Origin: Lineus longissimus
Lineage: Eukaryota > Nemertea > Pilidiophora > Heteronemertea > Lineidae
Direction: 5' to 3'
Length of the DNA: 64,000 nt
NCBI RefSeq assembly: GCF_910592395.1
Contig: NC_088312.1
Span: forward strand, 20,033,292-20,097,291
Shown here: positions 12,984-26,404 of the stretch, in pieces
Numbering within the stretch: position 1 is the first letter of the stretch
Layout of the letters: each line of letters starts with the position of its first letter
Notes under the pieces: generated by a model
Told to the model about the DNA's origin: nothing
The model's database searches: none
The model's input: only the letters and a program-made list of their open reading frames with translations
Program-made: the position numbers and the translations under genes

Positions 12984-13338
12984 ATCATAATATAACACAT
13001 CTAGGTCAGATGCGAAAGTTCGTGAGCTCACTTTTAATTTGATCACACTGACAATTCTTCAAGTTAGCCACGTGAATGGTAAGTGACCAAGAAATTTTCC
13101 TTCGATACATCCTGGTTCAAATGCCCTTATTATTGATTGTGAAAATTGCAAAATCAGCTAACTTGAATTAATAATATAACATATCTAGGCAGATGCAAAA
13201 GTTCCATCAGCTTGTGAACTCACTTTCAATTCGATCACACTGACAATTCTTCACATTAGCCACGTGAATGGCTAGTAACCATTGATTGTGAAAATTGCAT
13301 TGATTGTGAAAATTGCAAAATCAACTAACTTGAATTAG
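12984..13338. repeat. Tandem duplication of about 180 bp in UCP 5' intron
   Basis: Blocks 12984-13166 and 13168-13338 share 'ATCTAGG.CAGATGC.AAAGTT', 'GATCACACTGACAATTCTTCA', 'TTAGCCACGTGAATGG' and 'ATTGTGAAAATTGCAAAATCA.CTAACTTGAATT' in order. The second copy also carries a small internal doubling of TTGATTGTGAAAATTGCA. Each copy holds a CACGTG E-box (in GCCACGTGAA), so the motif is duplicated within the UCP transcription unit. Confidence 0.8.
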
Positions 13339-13893
13339 CCGATAGGCAGGGCTATATTCCGACTGAACAACCGGACCAGTGCCTTAACCTGCTTGACTGC
13401 AGGTATAGCTTGAGCTTTACCTTTGCTGACCTGGCCTCTAGATCACATACCTGCATATACTGTTACATAATTCGTTACAAATAATTACAGTCATTTATCC
13501 AATATAGCTCTTGCAAACAATACTTTAACCATCATGCAACCCTACACAAACTGTAGCAAACATTTAGTATCCACTGAGCTATAGATTTTGCTGGCTTCAA
13601 GTTCAATCAGGCGAGAAGATCTCATCGACACTTGCTCAACTCTCAATTCCTCTACCGTTTAATACAGAACTTTCAGGAGACCAGCCAAAGTGTCAGGGGC
13701 CCTACGGTGTAAGTCAGCGCATAAAAACTAGTCAACGTCAATAAGCTATCTGCAGCCCTCCAGGCGGTGCTGACTGACACCAGGGTATGATGGTTTTTAC
13801 AAGCGATGTAAACCAAGTGATACCAATTGGTTTCAAGTCAGCTTACCTCGGGTAAAATATTACAGATTTCTATAAACTTTCAAATGAACTTAC

Positions 13894-13930
13894 CTTTTTC
13901 CCCCTGGATTCCATCCAAAGGACTGGTCAC
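13894..13930 (-). other. Candidate 37-base non-coding UCP exon
   Basis: On the minus strand, CTGTTTAG ends at 13931 and AAAG|GTAAGT follows at 13894/13893, giving a short exon with good splice sites on both sides. It lies between the candidate first exon and the coding start, so it may be a 5' untranslated exon of UCP. There is no transcript support in hand. Confidence 0.3.
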
Positions 13931-14378
13931 CTAAACAGAGAACTGAGGTATATTCACGTTTTGTTCTTCATTTATAAACCTTGAGTAAGACTGTTTGTGC
14001 ATTTCATCAGGTGCAGTATCTTCTTGGACTACTTTAAATGCGTTGTTCATCCTCCAATAAAACTGCTTCAATTTACCAACTGCAAAATAAAAGGAATGGC
14101 TTATTTTAATATAAATACTGTACTGTAATAGTTCAATGTGGATGCTATACTACATGTATGTCTCACTTGCATCCAAGTCAGAAGAGACAGACTTACATAC
14201 ACTACAGGGAGGGTCGTCGTCATCTTAGATGTTGTGCGGACAAGTGCTTTTCAGAGCAACCTCGTATCATACAGGCCTCGAGCTCCCAACATCAGCCAAC
14301 TTTCTGACACACCCCGACAACCAAAAAGTGACTTGATTTCGGTTGTCTTTCAGACAAAATGTCACAATCGTCGAAACG

Positions 14379-14491
14379 CGTTTACAATCCCCAATCACGA
14401 CCCCCAAAAAGGTTATCAATTGAAGAAATAATTGCCATTGATTTCGAGTTGAATGCGATCAAATTATTCATTTTCGATTGGGATTGTAATT
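14379..14491 (+). mobile_element. Hairpin MITE 'TTTACAATCCCC', copy 1
   Basis: Begins TTTACAATCCCCAATCACG and ends CGATTGGGATTGTAA, the inverted counterpart. An internal CCCCCAAAAAGGTTATCAATTGA block is shared with 39976-40095 (same orientation) and 34502-34619 (opposite orientation). Non-coding. Confidence 0.7.
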
Positions 14492-16332
14492 TTGACCCAA
14501 TCGTCTGACGTCAACCATGTCTGAAATCAACAGGTGTTTTATCATGTACATCCACTTGCAAACAGGGCCAACAACACGACTTCTCCTTACGCATGTATCG
14601 AGTGAAATGGCCTGATATTGTCAAGATGCATCATGTATGACATTTCAATATATTATATTACAATGTAGTCAAGACAAATTAAACACTTGACCTTGATGAC
14701 TCAAGTGTTTTCATTCATGTTTTAATTTTTGAAAGGACCAGTGTGACACCATTTAGGCATACTGATCCCCCCCCTCTCAAGAGTGCTGTCAGCCTGATGT
14801 CCACAACTGACACTACTTCGTAGTTTCAGGGAGGCACGCACCCTCTACCGTCTTACCTGTCATGTACGACCATGTATAGATTACCTGGGCAGTCCTAAAT
14901 GTACATAGGGTACGGCGTCATTTCGTCTTTACTTCAGATAAGGTGTGATTAATATCGACACCCAGCATGACGTATTCAATTCATATCAATATTTGATTGA
15001 GATGACATAATCCCACACAACTAGATTGAACAAGTACATAAAGGCCAGCCAGTTTTATCTATTATAGCAGTATTTGAAACCTATCAAATCTAGGCCACAA
15101 TGAACAATGATATTGTCAAAACCTGCTGGAGTGACTTCAGTGACTGGGCAAAGGGCAAATTAGGTCGCCCACACAACAGTGACGAATGAATTGGAATAAT
15201 TGAAACTTTGCATGCCTCCATATTCAAGTGGCCCACACATTGAATTTAAACATACATGTATTGATTGACTGTGGAAAAGCATCAAACCTATATATAACTA
15301 TAAGGCTAAACCTTTCTTTTTGTATGAACAACCAGTGCGATGATCAGATTAGGCTATAGGATATTGTCAACGTCTCTAAGATAGACCTGTAACAAATTTG
15401 TCTCACAGTCAATGGCTGTGAGAACAGCAGGGACTACAGACCCCACCATGGGTTTGGCCAATATTCTTTGAATGACATTTTCTCTCAACCTTAAGCAATG
15501 CTCATCTTTATAATCAGTTCAATAGGCATGGCAAATTATTTGGCCAACATCACCCGAACACCAATGTCTTGGATCATTGAATAGCAAAACTGACACAATT
15601 ATTGGTATGGAAAGTGTGATTACTATTATGTCAGTCATTTTTGTCAATGACCATCACATGATCATGTACACGAGTACATGCAGTGCGCCGGTTCAGGCAA
15701 ACTACCAGGAGACATACACTATACAGACTAGAGTAACGTCAGAGGATATTGTGTCGCCACGTCGTCGGAAAATTTTGCCGAAATATCGCCACTTTTTATT
15801 GGCAATTTATTGGCAAAATGGTCAAGTTGGGGTCTGGGTTCCTAGGCCCGCCCGGGAGGTGTCCTCTACACCCGGGACCTGCCTTAACCATATTATCCCA
15901 TATTCATATTTTGTGTCAAGTCACTATGGCTATGAAGTGAAGGCGATTATCGCGCAACGTTTAATTATTACACTACAGCACTTGCACTAGCATAGCAGAG
16001 CAAGTCGACACAGCTGAACAAATTCCCGATTCGTAGTGTACACAAAGAGAGAAGCCAAGATTCAGGTGAATACAGAAAGGGAACATGCACCGACATCACC
16101 TTACAAACAAGGAGGTTTCTGAATGTACAGGAAAATGGAAAGGTCGTGATCATGACTCGTGTCAAAGCTTATTGTTGATCAGACATCATGTGTGGTGGAT
16201 TGCGTCATGCTCGTAAACAACCAACAAATCAGTCTACAGCTGCAAATATACGGCACGAATCGAGTTTAAAACTTACCAGTCAGGTTCTTGAAAATGTTAG
16301 AAACATGTTCTCCGCTTGAAAATGTCACTTAC

Positions 16333-16500
16333 CTCAAGAATTTGGCGATCAAATCGTGATTTTATGAAGTTTATTTGGCCAAATTGAAATCAGGGCAACA
16401 GCTGGGCTCGTGACACACCTTCTGGCACATGACTTGGATCAGCCAATGAGATTGGAGGATGTGGAGGTGTGGTAAAAATCTCTTCATTGATTGGCCAAAA
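16333..16500 (-). promoter_or_regulatory. Candidate UCP promoter and first exon
   Basis: On the minus strand a strong donor, TTGAG|GTAAGT, ends an exon at 16333, and a second strong donor (ACTG|GTAAGT) lies about 60 bases downstream. Upstream, ATTGG words at 16451-16455 and 16490-16494 are CCAAT boxes for minus-strand transcription, and a plus-oriented CCAAT lies at 16443-16447. No TATA box is obvious. This would give UCP a transcribed span of about 8 kb. Assignment to UCP is inference from strand and position. Confidence 0.3.
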
Positions 16501-17777
16501 GTTTAACGCAAGTGGGCAGGCGAAAAAATGGAATGATGCAAGATTGCGAGTGCTTCCCTCTAGGGCACAATGTTCGAGCTAAACGTCTAAATCGAAGACA
16601 GTTTGGTCTCAACACCATCACGATCTGGAAGAGGGGATAGTTCGGCATTTCTAAGAGCAAGCATAGTATTGAGGGGAATGGTCCTTTTTTCAATTCCGGA
16701 ATAGACCAAACACTGCCAGCATTTTTGGGTTAAACCCATGTGTACAATGGGGTGTCAGGACAGGTCCCCCTTTATTTCGTCCCTCTGTACTGTGTCAACT
16801 GATTTTAATCCTCCCGCAACTACCCCGAGGAAATCATTGGTTGATGTTTGCTTCCTTTGCCCTGCAGACCATGTCTTCCAAGACATCAGGTGCTGTGTTT
16901 GATTCAGCAATAATTGTATTCCTCAAGGGTTTGACCTGCCTCGCTACGGACTGCAGTCACCCTTCAATACTGACAAGTTTGCTGTCACAAACAAACAGAA
17001 ATCTCAAATAAGATAAAGATGACAATTTATTTTCCCATATACCAAATGGCTCGATAATATACATGAGATACACTGTATACAGGGTATATGTGGGTACCTA
17101 ATGACAGCATCCCATGGCGCACACTTGAGTGTCAGACAAGTCTGCATGATATACACACATCAAATAATACTCAACTCTAAAATAGACATTTGTACACATG
17201 CTTCAATTCAACTGGCGATAATCACACATCACCCGAGCAAAAAAATACCTATGTCAAATCAAAGTTGCACCAATATAAACCAAGTGGTCCCACATACACT
17301 CTCGGATGGAGCCCAAGGCCATTTGATAGGGGTTTTTGCGTGTTATCTGTTGTTGTATCAAACATGTACCATTGCAAACGCCTGGGCAAAGGCCTCGACA
17401 AGTCCATGTCAAAGATCTGGTTGGCCACCAAGTATATGCAGGACCCATGGGGTATCAATCATCTGCAAACCCAACAAGAACTTCCAATGCTGAGAATAGG
17501 TTCAGTGCAAGTTATACTCGTGCTTACATGTAACATACTGATGGAACCTTGACTTCAGGGCTCAACCACCAGACCTGGAAATTTACCCCTTTTGGCAGTG
17601 CACTCTCAAAGCTTCCTTTACAAAACAATTACCAATGCACAACCGGACAAGCTTTTCAACTAACACACAAGCAGTCTGCTTCTAAAGCAAATATTAACAG
17701 GACTGGCGCATTGTGGACTTCTGCCCCATTGTCTCTTATGCTGTGATAGACAAGAATGTTGCAGCAGCGATTTGTAT

Positions 17778-17941
17778 ACAGTGGAACCTCTGTTAGCAGA
17801 CACCTCTCTATTAAGGACACTAGTTTTGGTCCGAAATTGGTTATTTCCATTCAATTTGACCTCTCTAATCAGGACACCTCTCTACTAAGGACAGTACTTG
17901 TCAGTCCCGTGGGTGTCCTTAATAGAGAGGTTCTACAGTAG
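17778..17941. mobile_element. Pogo/Tc1-like MITE, copy 2 (best preserved)
   Basis: Starts TACAGTGGAACCTCTGTTAG and ends AGAGAGGTTCTACAGTA, an inverted repeat flanked by TA as expected for Tc1/mariner-type insertion. Internal CACCTCTCTATTAAGGACACT and GACCTCTCTAATCAGGACACC blocks are themselves repeated. About 163 bp, non-coding. Confidence 0.7.
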
Positions 17942-20849
17942 TTGATTCACCAGCCACTCAATAACTTTGCACTGAATTGTAAATGAACAAAATGCCGACA
18001 GGACATGCCAGTATGTCACTGCTTTAAAAACTCAAACTTCACTTCTGACGATTCATTGATACCGCAATTAGTTTTGTGATCCAAGACATTGGGGAGAATA
18101 ATATACATTAAAATCAAGAATCAATCAGCAGAGTGGAATACCCCCGGGCAGGACAAGACACTAGGGGAAGCCAGAGGCAATGTCTGCAATACCTTCTAGT
18201 TTTGCCCCATTGCCGTAGTGCCTTCTGATATAACACTGTCCACAAGGCAAATAGCATATCTCACTAATTCCCAATTCAAACTTTGCCTTTGCTGCATTTC
18301 ACACACTGGAATGTCCAGACTGCCTTTCTAACAACTGATTGCAGAATGTTGCACTTTGGCCCATGTTTTGACAGCACTTCCACAAGGTACTTTTTTGTGC
18401 ATCTTTTGCTGTGCCCTCAAGATGAGCCCTAAAGCGACAGTAAATTATCATTGTCTAAGTTATCAGCTCTACCTTTTTCACTAACAAGTACACTAAGATA
18501 GAGAAAATTACAGGGTAGTTTTCCCCATTTCACTTTAGTGACGATTCATTGCCGCTCCAAGGTGCAATGCATTTTACTGAAAATTGTTATACTTTCTGAA
18601 AGACCCAGAAGACATCACTTTTAAATACACTCTTCTCACAAATAATCTAACAAAATGACGAAGACATATGACAAACTAAAGAGAAACGAAGAACAAAATC
18701 GGTTGGATTTCTGATAATAACTTAACCTGACGCAACGGTCAAGAAGATGTATTCTGACCCACCAAGGGTTAACTTTTGCCACCAAATATAGGTTCGCCCA
18801 AACTTAAGACTGATGGGAAGAGCAACCGTAACCCTTGATAAACCATTATAATGAAGAAACCCCTCTACCAAGATTATGGTAAATTCATTGAAATAAAAGT
18901 CACCATCGCCCAATCACCCGAGATCAAATTTCGCTACAGCTAACAGAAGAAATCAAGAATGTACATCAAAATAAAGAGTGTATATACACAGGGATCATCA
19001 CTATCAAAGGCCGAATCCGTTTGGTGAAGCCAAACCCTATTACATGTACTTGAATACATGGGTTTTTTGGTGATGCCAGATTTTCACAGGAGTACTGAAA
19101 TATATCATTCTATGAACAGGTTTGCTGTTTCAAATCAGGTGATAACACCAGAGGAACTGCAGAACCTGCTAACTTTGCCAGCTAGGGGTATTTTGCCATC
19201 CCTGGAAATATCTATCTAGATAAGGGATCTTATCAAATTCCATTGTGACACATGTTCATCACAATGGAGAGACTTTTTGATAATATCCCCTATTTACAGA
19301 CATTTTCAAGTGTGGTATCGAAGTTGACACATCTTTGGCAAAGTTGGCAGTTTGAAGTTTACAACATTGGAGAGAATGAAGTGGCCAACTCTCCAAGAGC
19401 TCAAGGGCCACAGTAGAAGTGCTCACGTTTGTCTAAACCTTCAGCCCAATCATGGCCCCAGTAGACTAAAATACAATACTAACAGAGGAATCAATACATA
19501 TGGTAAGCCTGAAAGTGACTCGCAGCTTAAGGCAACGACTTCTACTGAGAAAACATCTGATTCGCGAGGACAGTTTACCTTTCATCAATGAAGTATGGGC
19601 TTGCTTCACTAATTTTAAAATATACATCACTCCGTGCATTTGGATTCTTACTGCCCACAGATATGAGATGGTGTGATATTATCACTTAAACAAATGGCTC
19701 ATCACTGTGGTTTTATAACCATCAGTGCACCCAGTTCTGAGAAGTCGACCTGCCAAATATGCACACAAAAAAGCGACATAAATTCATCCAATATTCCAAA
19801 TCCTACTGACTGATAAGAGTAGCTGAGAAAACGTCAAGATATTTACAATAGTTCTGTACAATAGTGGTATCGGAGCAATTTCAGACATATTATTTTCTTG
19901 AATCCTAATGGACAAGCACTAGGTTGTTCAAAGACAAGTAACGTCTTATTTATCTGACCCCCCCCCCCCATCACCTCGGGTACAAATATTAAGCAGCACA
20001 GGTTACCTTATCATTAGCTGCTCGAGCACCATGTGAAAGGTTCTTATAGTACACATGTAATGCATTATGGTACTGTGCACTAGAAGTTACCTGGACAACT
20101 CATAACTGGAACCCAGGGTCAGAGAGTTGGGGGTTTAAGGTAACGCCCAAGAAATGAAAAACAAAATGTAAGTGACTTAAACTTATTTTGAACAACCAGG
20201 GCCAGAATATAACTGAAGACAACTTTAGTGAATATAGCCCAACATCGATAGCTTTCTCCAACCACACCAAATAATAAATACTTCACTTTTTTATTGATTT
20301 TCAAGCACTTTTTTTCAGTTTTACAAACAAGCGTTTATAGTTTTATCACTTATAAAATATTTTATGGGAAAATATAATTTGAAACACGCTTTCTTATACA
20401 AAGGGTGCTGAGAAATGCTTCATTCATAGTTATGACTGCATGACAACCTTTACAGACACAAGTAGACCAATACATGAAAACTCCTTTGGTCAAAAACGCC
20501 ACAAGGACTAGAGACCATAAACCCAGAAATATTTGTGTGCCTTATATTTTTGCATATTTGCGTTTATAGATACTGCTAAATCAAAAGTGTTGAAAAGTTG
20601 CCATTTCACCAAACCTTAAAACAAAATGGCCACAAATGTTCCTGGGTATGCAGTACTTTCTTGACATCATGCTGGACCCAGGAGTATACATACTGTGATT
20701 GCATCGTTGCATTTTCTAATACATTCTTGAACCACATTCGACCAACTTCATTAATGCCGGCCTTTGCCTATCTCAAAATATTCCTCTTTTAAGAGCTTGC
20801 CCCAAAAATGTTGTAAGCGTACAAAACAAGAGACAAAAATTACCCACTG

Positions 20850-20954
20850 ACATCTTGACTAATCAAGGGTTCCCTTAACCAGCCTCACCTCTTGGATCTG
20901 TTTAGTCCAGACCAAGAGGCAAATGTGACCAGAACCCTTGATCATTCAAGATGT
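20850..20954. repeat. 105-bp imperfect hairpin
   Basis: The 5' arm ACATCTTGACTAATCAAGGG pairs with the 3' arm CCCTTGATCATTCAAGATGT. Inner segments CCTCTTGGATCTG and CCAGACCAAGAGG also pair around a loop near 20905. Arms are about 45-50 bases with an internal bulge. It could be a MITE remnant; a small-RNA precursor is possible but unsupported. Confidence 0.6.
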
Positions 20955-22398
20955 TGAGTACTTGCATCAACCACATCCTGGTCAACTGAGGTAACAGATA
21001 GACTATCATAATGAACAAGTACATGTAACGAGAATTTCGGACCTCAGTAGAGACTTGAAGTGGCTGCAAAGATTGTAGTGCTTGTCCCAGAATACGGTGG
21101 GAAGAGACAGAGCTGAACGCTTTTTCATGCCCATCTCTTGGTTGCCTAGTTTAACTCACTTAGAGAGGCACATCTTATCAAATTTAACAGTACGTCTTTC
21201 AGACAAAGATAAACATCATTATGACAACCGTACTGTAGTATTGCATTTTGGTGCCCAGGAACACCTGATTCCCAAGTATCACCAAGTCCAACACCTTTGC
21301 AGCTACACCCTTCAAAAGTACTACGATCTGACTCAAAATCAATAGCATGCTTTTAGTATAACTGAGACTTGAAATGAGGCCCTGTTGTATGCGTACCGGT
21401 AGTCATCTTCAATGGGTCGTAGGCCAGTCTCAAGCACGCTTCGCCGAGGTACCATTCGAAGAGAACAGCAGTCCAAAGTCAGTGAAAGTTAATTTACTAT
21501 TGAAGAATAGATTACTGCAAAATATAAAGAAACAGAAAAAAAATAAATGAAAATAAATTCCTCGCTGTTTGTGCTTCAGTTTCGAAGTCTCGGTTGGTGA
21601 CGTTTATACTCTTGCAGAGTTGGAGTGGTAGTGGAGCATGCAGAAATGCCATCGAAGGAGTTGTCTTGCATCCATGTGGACTATCGTCTTTTCAACTAGA
21701 TTCTAGTCCCACGTATCCTGTAATGGAATAAACCACATGGTTAGAAATATGAGGCACATCATCACCTGGAGAATCAATTTCTCTCAACTTGTCAAGAATC
21801 AGAGAGGCCTTTCAACTGAGGTGGCCTAGCCAGGCCTATCCGGGACTACCCGGGGAAAGGAGAGTGTTTTACAATAAAATTTTGTCACACTAGACTCGTA
21901 TTCTCCTTGTTACCAGATTGGTACAACTTCTTTTCATAAAGTTACCAATGAGCTCAGTCACGAACCCCTTAGCTATCTTTAAACGTAACGCACACATATT
22001 TCTAGGTTTCCCAGTTTAGGCCAGCTGGGTGAGTTGGGAGGCTTGCCTGAATCTTGGCAGGTTGGAAAGCTGATTTTCAAGGGCAATATTCAGAATAAAT
22101 ATCACATTTTTTCAACCTTATCATTCAGCCTGCAATAGAATCTGATTCTTGTTACAGTATAACTTTTAAAAGTTGCATTAACTTTTTGTGCACATGAAAG
22201 AATATGAAAGAATTAGTAACCCACAAATTGAGATGAAAAATGAGACGAAGCCAAGATTTGGCATAAATGGACTCAAAATGTATTAACAAAAATGCGCGTT
22301 ACTTAAAGTTTTGCACACTTAATTTGACCAAGGAATAGAAAAGAAATCCTTTGCTCTCGATCATAGTTTGACAAAGATTAAAACGATCATTTTAAAAT

Positions 22399-22532
22399 AA
22401 GGCCACATCAATTCAATATCTTGGACAGCAGGGGACAAATGACTTCTTCACTTTTATTCATTTAAACTACTCGTTGAATCCACTTCCAGGTGATAGGGAA
22501 GCTAACCAAGAAATAAAATTGATGTGGCCTAA
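22399..22532. mobile_element. MITE with AGGCCACATCAATT termini
   Basis: Left end AAGGCCACATCAATT and right end AATTGATGTGGCCTAA are inverted repeats of about 14 bases around a 134-bp body. The right-end word also occurs alone at about 48180-48195 in a FIG4 intron, suggesting a dispersed family. Confidence 0.6.
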
Positions 22533-25094
22533 AGTATGAATGCAGATTAAACAAGTGATGAGAATGTGTCATTAGAAGTGCCGAAAAATCAAAAGGGAGC
22601 GTGACAAGAACGCAATTATTAAAATTTGTGATCGGTATCGGAAATACATGATTTCCGTCGCTTCAAGTTAGTTATTAGGATGTGTGCCAGAGAAACGGTG
22701 TCTTCGTCCATGCCGTGACCATTGACTTAAATCGCATGCGACGATAATCACTTGTGTGCGGTGGTCATGGCAGGTCGACCTGGGAGTCAATATCAAACAC
22801 AGTGATTACCAGCTATACCTGCAGTTGCACCAAGCAGTGATTAAAATTGCAGCAGCTGCGATTTAAATCACTTCTTTGTGAAGCGCATAATGACAAAAGA
22901 GAAACATTTCCAGAAGGACTAACAATACAACCGACTATCAAACCTACATGTAAACTATCATGACTATGACACTCAAGCATCAGAGAATAGTAAAGCACAT
23001 AGCGCCGAAGTACAGGTATCCCTCCGAGGGTGTAATTGGCGACTTTTGTCTCTATTCGGGAAGTGCGGTCACACAGTAAAAGAGGTAAAATGATGATGTC
23101 AAAGTTACAACCGAGTGGACTGATAGTGACAGTCTATTGAAAAGGAGGAATTGGGGACAAGAAAGGGAAGGGTTACAAGGCTGGACGAGGAAATCACACA
23201 AAAAGATTCACATGAAGTCAACAATCATTTCAACGTTTGACGGCCAACACCACACTGAGGGTCAACAACTTTGACTGCCCACACAGGGTAATAGCACTTC
23301 ATTCAAAACCTAATAAGCCACATCCACCAGTTTTGAAAAGATACCAAGGAACTGTTGCTAAGTTACTACCAGAATCTAACAAGATCTTGTCGATTTACTA
23401 CCAGAATCAAACGCGTCTCTTTCCATAGCCCCGAGAAAAAGTTAGAATCATGTTTTTTTAAGCTGGATCTCCCCTGCCCATTGAGAAAGACCTCATTAGC
23501 CACACTGGGGCTGGTCACACCAATACTGTTTTCGGTAGCAATGTGTTTTGCACCACACTGGGCGACTTAGTACCAATTTTCCAACTTTTTTTCCACTCAG
23601 GATGACCCACATGTACTGGTAGGTTGCAATGTTTCCAAAACAGATCGACAAATAACCGAGCATCGTCTTGTGCCCGTGAAAATGGTAGGGCCAGAACTAC
23701 CACATGTAGCTCGATGGGACAGTGCAATCTTCGGCCTGAAAAATGGAAACCTCTCTACCAAGTGTCTGCAATTTTCAGTTTTGGTGTGACCAGCCTCAAG
23801 ATAGTTTGGCGGCAGCATAACCCCTGCCCACAAACATGGTTATTAATGAAACAAATGACCAAGAACACGCTCTGGTGTACAGAAACCTCTGGCTTACCAG
23901 TCTCACACTCTCTCTACCGTATCTACCCCTGACTAGATAGGACTATTTCCTCTGCAACAGGAAGAGCAAACCAAGTAAAATTAGTATAAGAGTTAGTTAA
24001 CACAAAACAAAACAAAGCAACAACAACACTTCATGAAAATTACTATGAACTAGGTGAAGACCGATGACGTGACGTCGGGGGAAAGCAACATCATCATCTA
24101 GCTTGTCTTCCATCAACGTGTCGATGGTGACATTTCCAAAAGTGCAGAACATGAAAACGCCTACTGCCAATAACAGACTTACTACCATTTGTGTTTACAA
24201 ATGCAAATTCTGTAAGTGTAATCATGAACAATCTCTTTTTTCATGCAGTAATCAAACATTCTGCAAAATCACCAGCGGGTTCAAAATTCTTCATGGTAAT
24301 AAAGCAGTGAATTCAATTGTGCAGAAAATATTTTTAGCTTTTAGTGAGTCCTATACTTTCAGAATTTGCTTCCACAGTTACCCAGGTGAAAAATACATCT
24401 GACCAGCAGTTTTTAAATCAAACTACCAATGTAACTTGTGTAACGGATACTTTTACAGTGAGAGGGTTTTATGCAGAGAGATGAAAGTGCACTTTTTGAT
24501 ACCAAACATTTCAGAGCTATGTTTAGTTATATAATACTACAGTTTTTATTTGTTTTGTAGTAAAGGTTTGTATTGATAGTCTTAAGATAAAGCATAGGAT
24601 CATCTCAAAACAGCTTGACGCCATGAGGGATGAATTTTTTGAAATCGGAAATTATTCCTCTTTTTCAACTTTGACTTTATGATTTGTCTTCATCTTTAAG
24701 ACTTTATCACCTTTCTCTCCGCATGAGATCCTCAAATTACAACTAGAACATAAACGCTAATAATCGAAATTTAACATAACAGGACTCCTGTAAACAAAAC
24801 ATCTGAAGAAGAGATCTATAGGTTTTACTGCATGCCTTGAGATTTGAAAAGAATACCCGGTTCATATCCAGTTAAATCTGTAGATTAGAAATAAATTATG
24901 TACAGAACATTTCTACCAAGCCTATAGTCTTAATAGGAATATCAGCTGTTGTTGGTGACAGATGATACACGACACCTTGCACTGAAGACAGAGAAAATGT
25001 CACCCAAAATTGAAGACGTATCCTGTGATGAACCTCATTTGTATTTGTCATGCTTACTAGGTTAACTCCCAAAGCCGCAAAGGCATACTACAAC

Positions 25095-25290
25095 AACAAT
25101 CGCAAATATTATTACCCAGCCTATCCAGAGACCTTTCTAGAGAACCAAGGGCAGCCACAATCTAGCAACACGCAAGGACATTTCAGGCCATTTGAGAGTT
25201 ACAAAGTGGCACCAGCTTGGTATCAAACCCGGGACCTCCTAATCAAAAGGCCGACGCTCAACTGTTGTGCCACCGCGCTCCCGGTTCAAT
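25095..25290 (-). repeat. tRNA-derived SINE, family B, copy 2
   Basis: Read on the minus strand, the head at 25230-25290 has an A-box-like word (GGTGGCACAACAGTTGAGCG) and a B-box-like GGGTTTGATACC. The body carries a 'TTACCCAGCC' block that corresponds to 'CCCCAGCC' in the copy near 10046. Confidence 0.45.
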
Positions 25291-25579
25291 TTACCGGCTA
25301 ATTTTTTTAAACATCGGTACCCTCCTATAATACCCCGATATATTTCAGATTGTCTGCATCAGTGCAAGGTGTCAATCGCCAAACCTATAGAACAGAACAG
25401 AACCATGAATTACAGGATTAGCCATCCCCATCTATAACAGCGCCATCTCATATGATCAAGTTGACCCCTCCATCACTGTTACTGGAGCGAAATGGCTTGG
25501 GCAACCTAGAATTGGCATGCAGGGATATTTTCACTGGATTGGTATAAACCAATACTCTGTCTACAAACTGTGGTTTAAG

Positions 25580-25748
25580 GAATTGAACCCGAGGCGGAGG
25601 ACCTTGGTTGAGTTACCAAGACACTCGAGGGTGGAGCTAAAATACAGTCCAAACCCTCGCCTGTCGGCTCAGGTTTGGACGAAATTTTAGCTCCACCCGA
25701 GAGTGTCTTGGGAACTCAACCAAGGTCCGAAGCCGAGGGTTCAATTTC
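25580..25748. mobile_element. Near-perfect 169-bp palindrome (foldback)
   Basis: Arms of about 75 bases, 25580-25655 and 25673-25748, are inverted repeats with few mismatches. They include ACCTTGGTTGAGTT against AACTCAACCAAGGT and GGTGGAGCTAAAAT against ATTTTAGCTCCACC. A spacer of about 17-20 bases separates them. No open frame. A single-stranded copy would fold into one long stem, as foldback-type MITEs do. Confidence 0.85.
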
Positions 25749-26404
25749 TATTCTAAAATACCTCAAACTTAAAAAGATAGGCCACGAAAATAACTTATAT
25801 ATGTGCGAATTTGGCAAATTCCATCCATCGCCGGCCCGGCCGGAGCGCCGGTAGCGCTGTTGCTTACATTATGTTACGGCAACGTTACAGAAAATGAGAC
25901 ATGTACATTTTGTACAGCGCGCATAGGAAGTCCGCATCGGCTCGCTCAAGTGATGCTTAAATCCGCGCAAATGGGCTATTTGGAGCGTTTTTCTCGGCAA
26001 ATATGTGTAGTGCTCATTGAAAAACTTAGGGTGGTTGATGCTTCCTTGGCTGATTTGTGTCTGAAGCAGTGTTTTGAGAGCCTCAAACTTCTGAAGTGAG
26101 CGGAAATTCCATTGACGTGACGTGTGCATGGTTTCCACATTTTAGTGCAACCCGAGGGAACTTTGGTAGAGCATCTTGGTTGCGTGTCCAAAACACTCCG
26201 CTCTCAGAATGAGGCTTATGCATTTTCCATTTAAAAGTTGACTTTACGGTACCAAGGTATTTTAGAATGAAGTGCAATACACCCAGAGTCGGAGAGAAAA
26301 CTGCAATGTCCAGTCATTTAGTTAAAGGAATTTCAATGTGAGGTTAGCTGCTTTTTTGATAAGACTGCACTGTACTTTAAGTTTAGATCGCCCTGACCAA
26401 TGGT

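Noticed and set aside
15577-15990. 137-codon plus-strand open frame
   Set aside because: Low-complexity composition, no homologue recognised, no splice or poly(A) context; probably chance.
21690-21728. Short terminal exon on the minus strand (acceptor TTACAG then about eight codons and stop)
   Set aside because: Such short patterns are common by chance and no upstream coding exon was found.
23997-24188. Membrane-protein terminal exon on the minus strand
   Set aside because: A hydrophobic start and acidic tail are suggestive, but no clear acceptor, partner exon or homologue.
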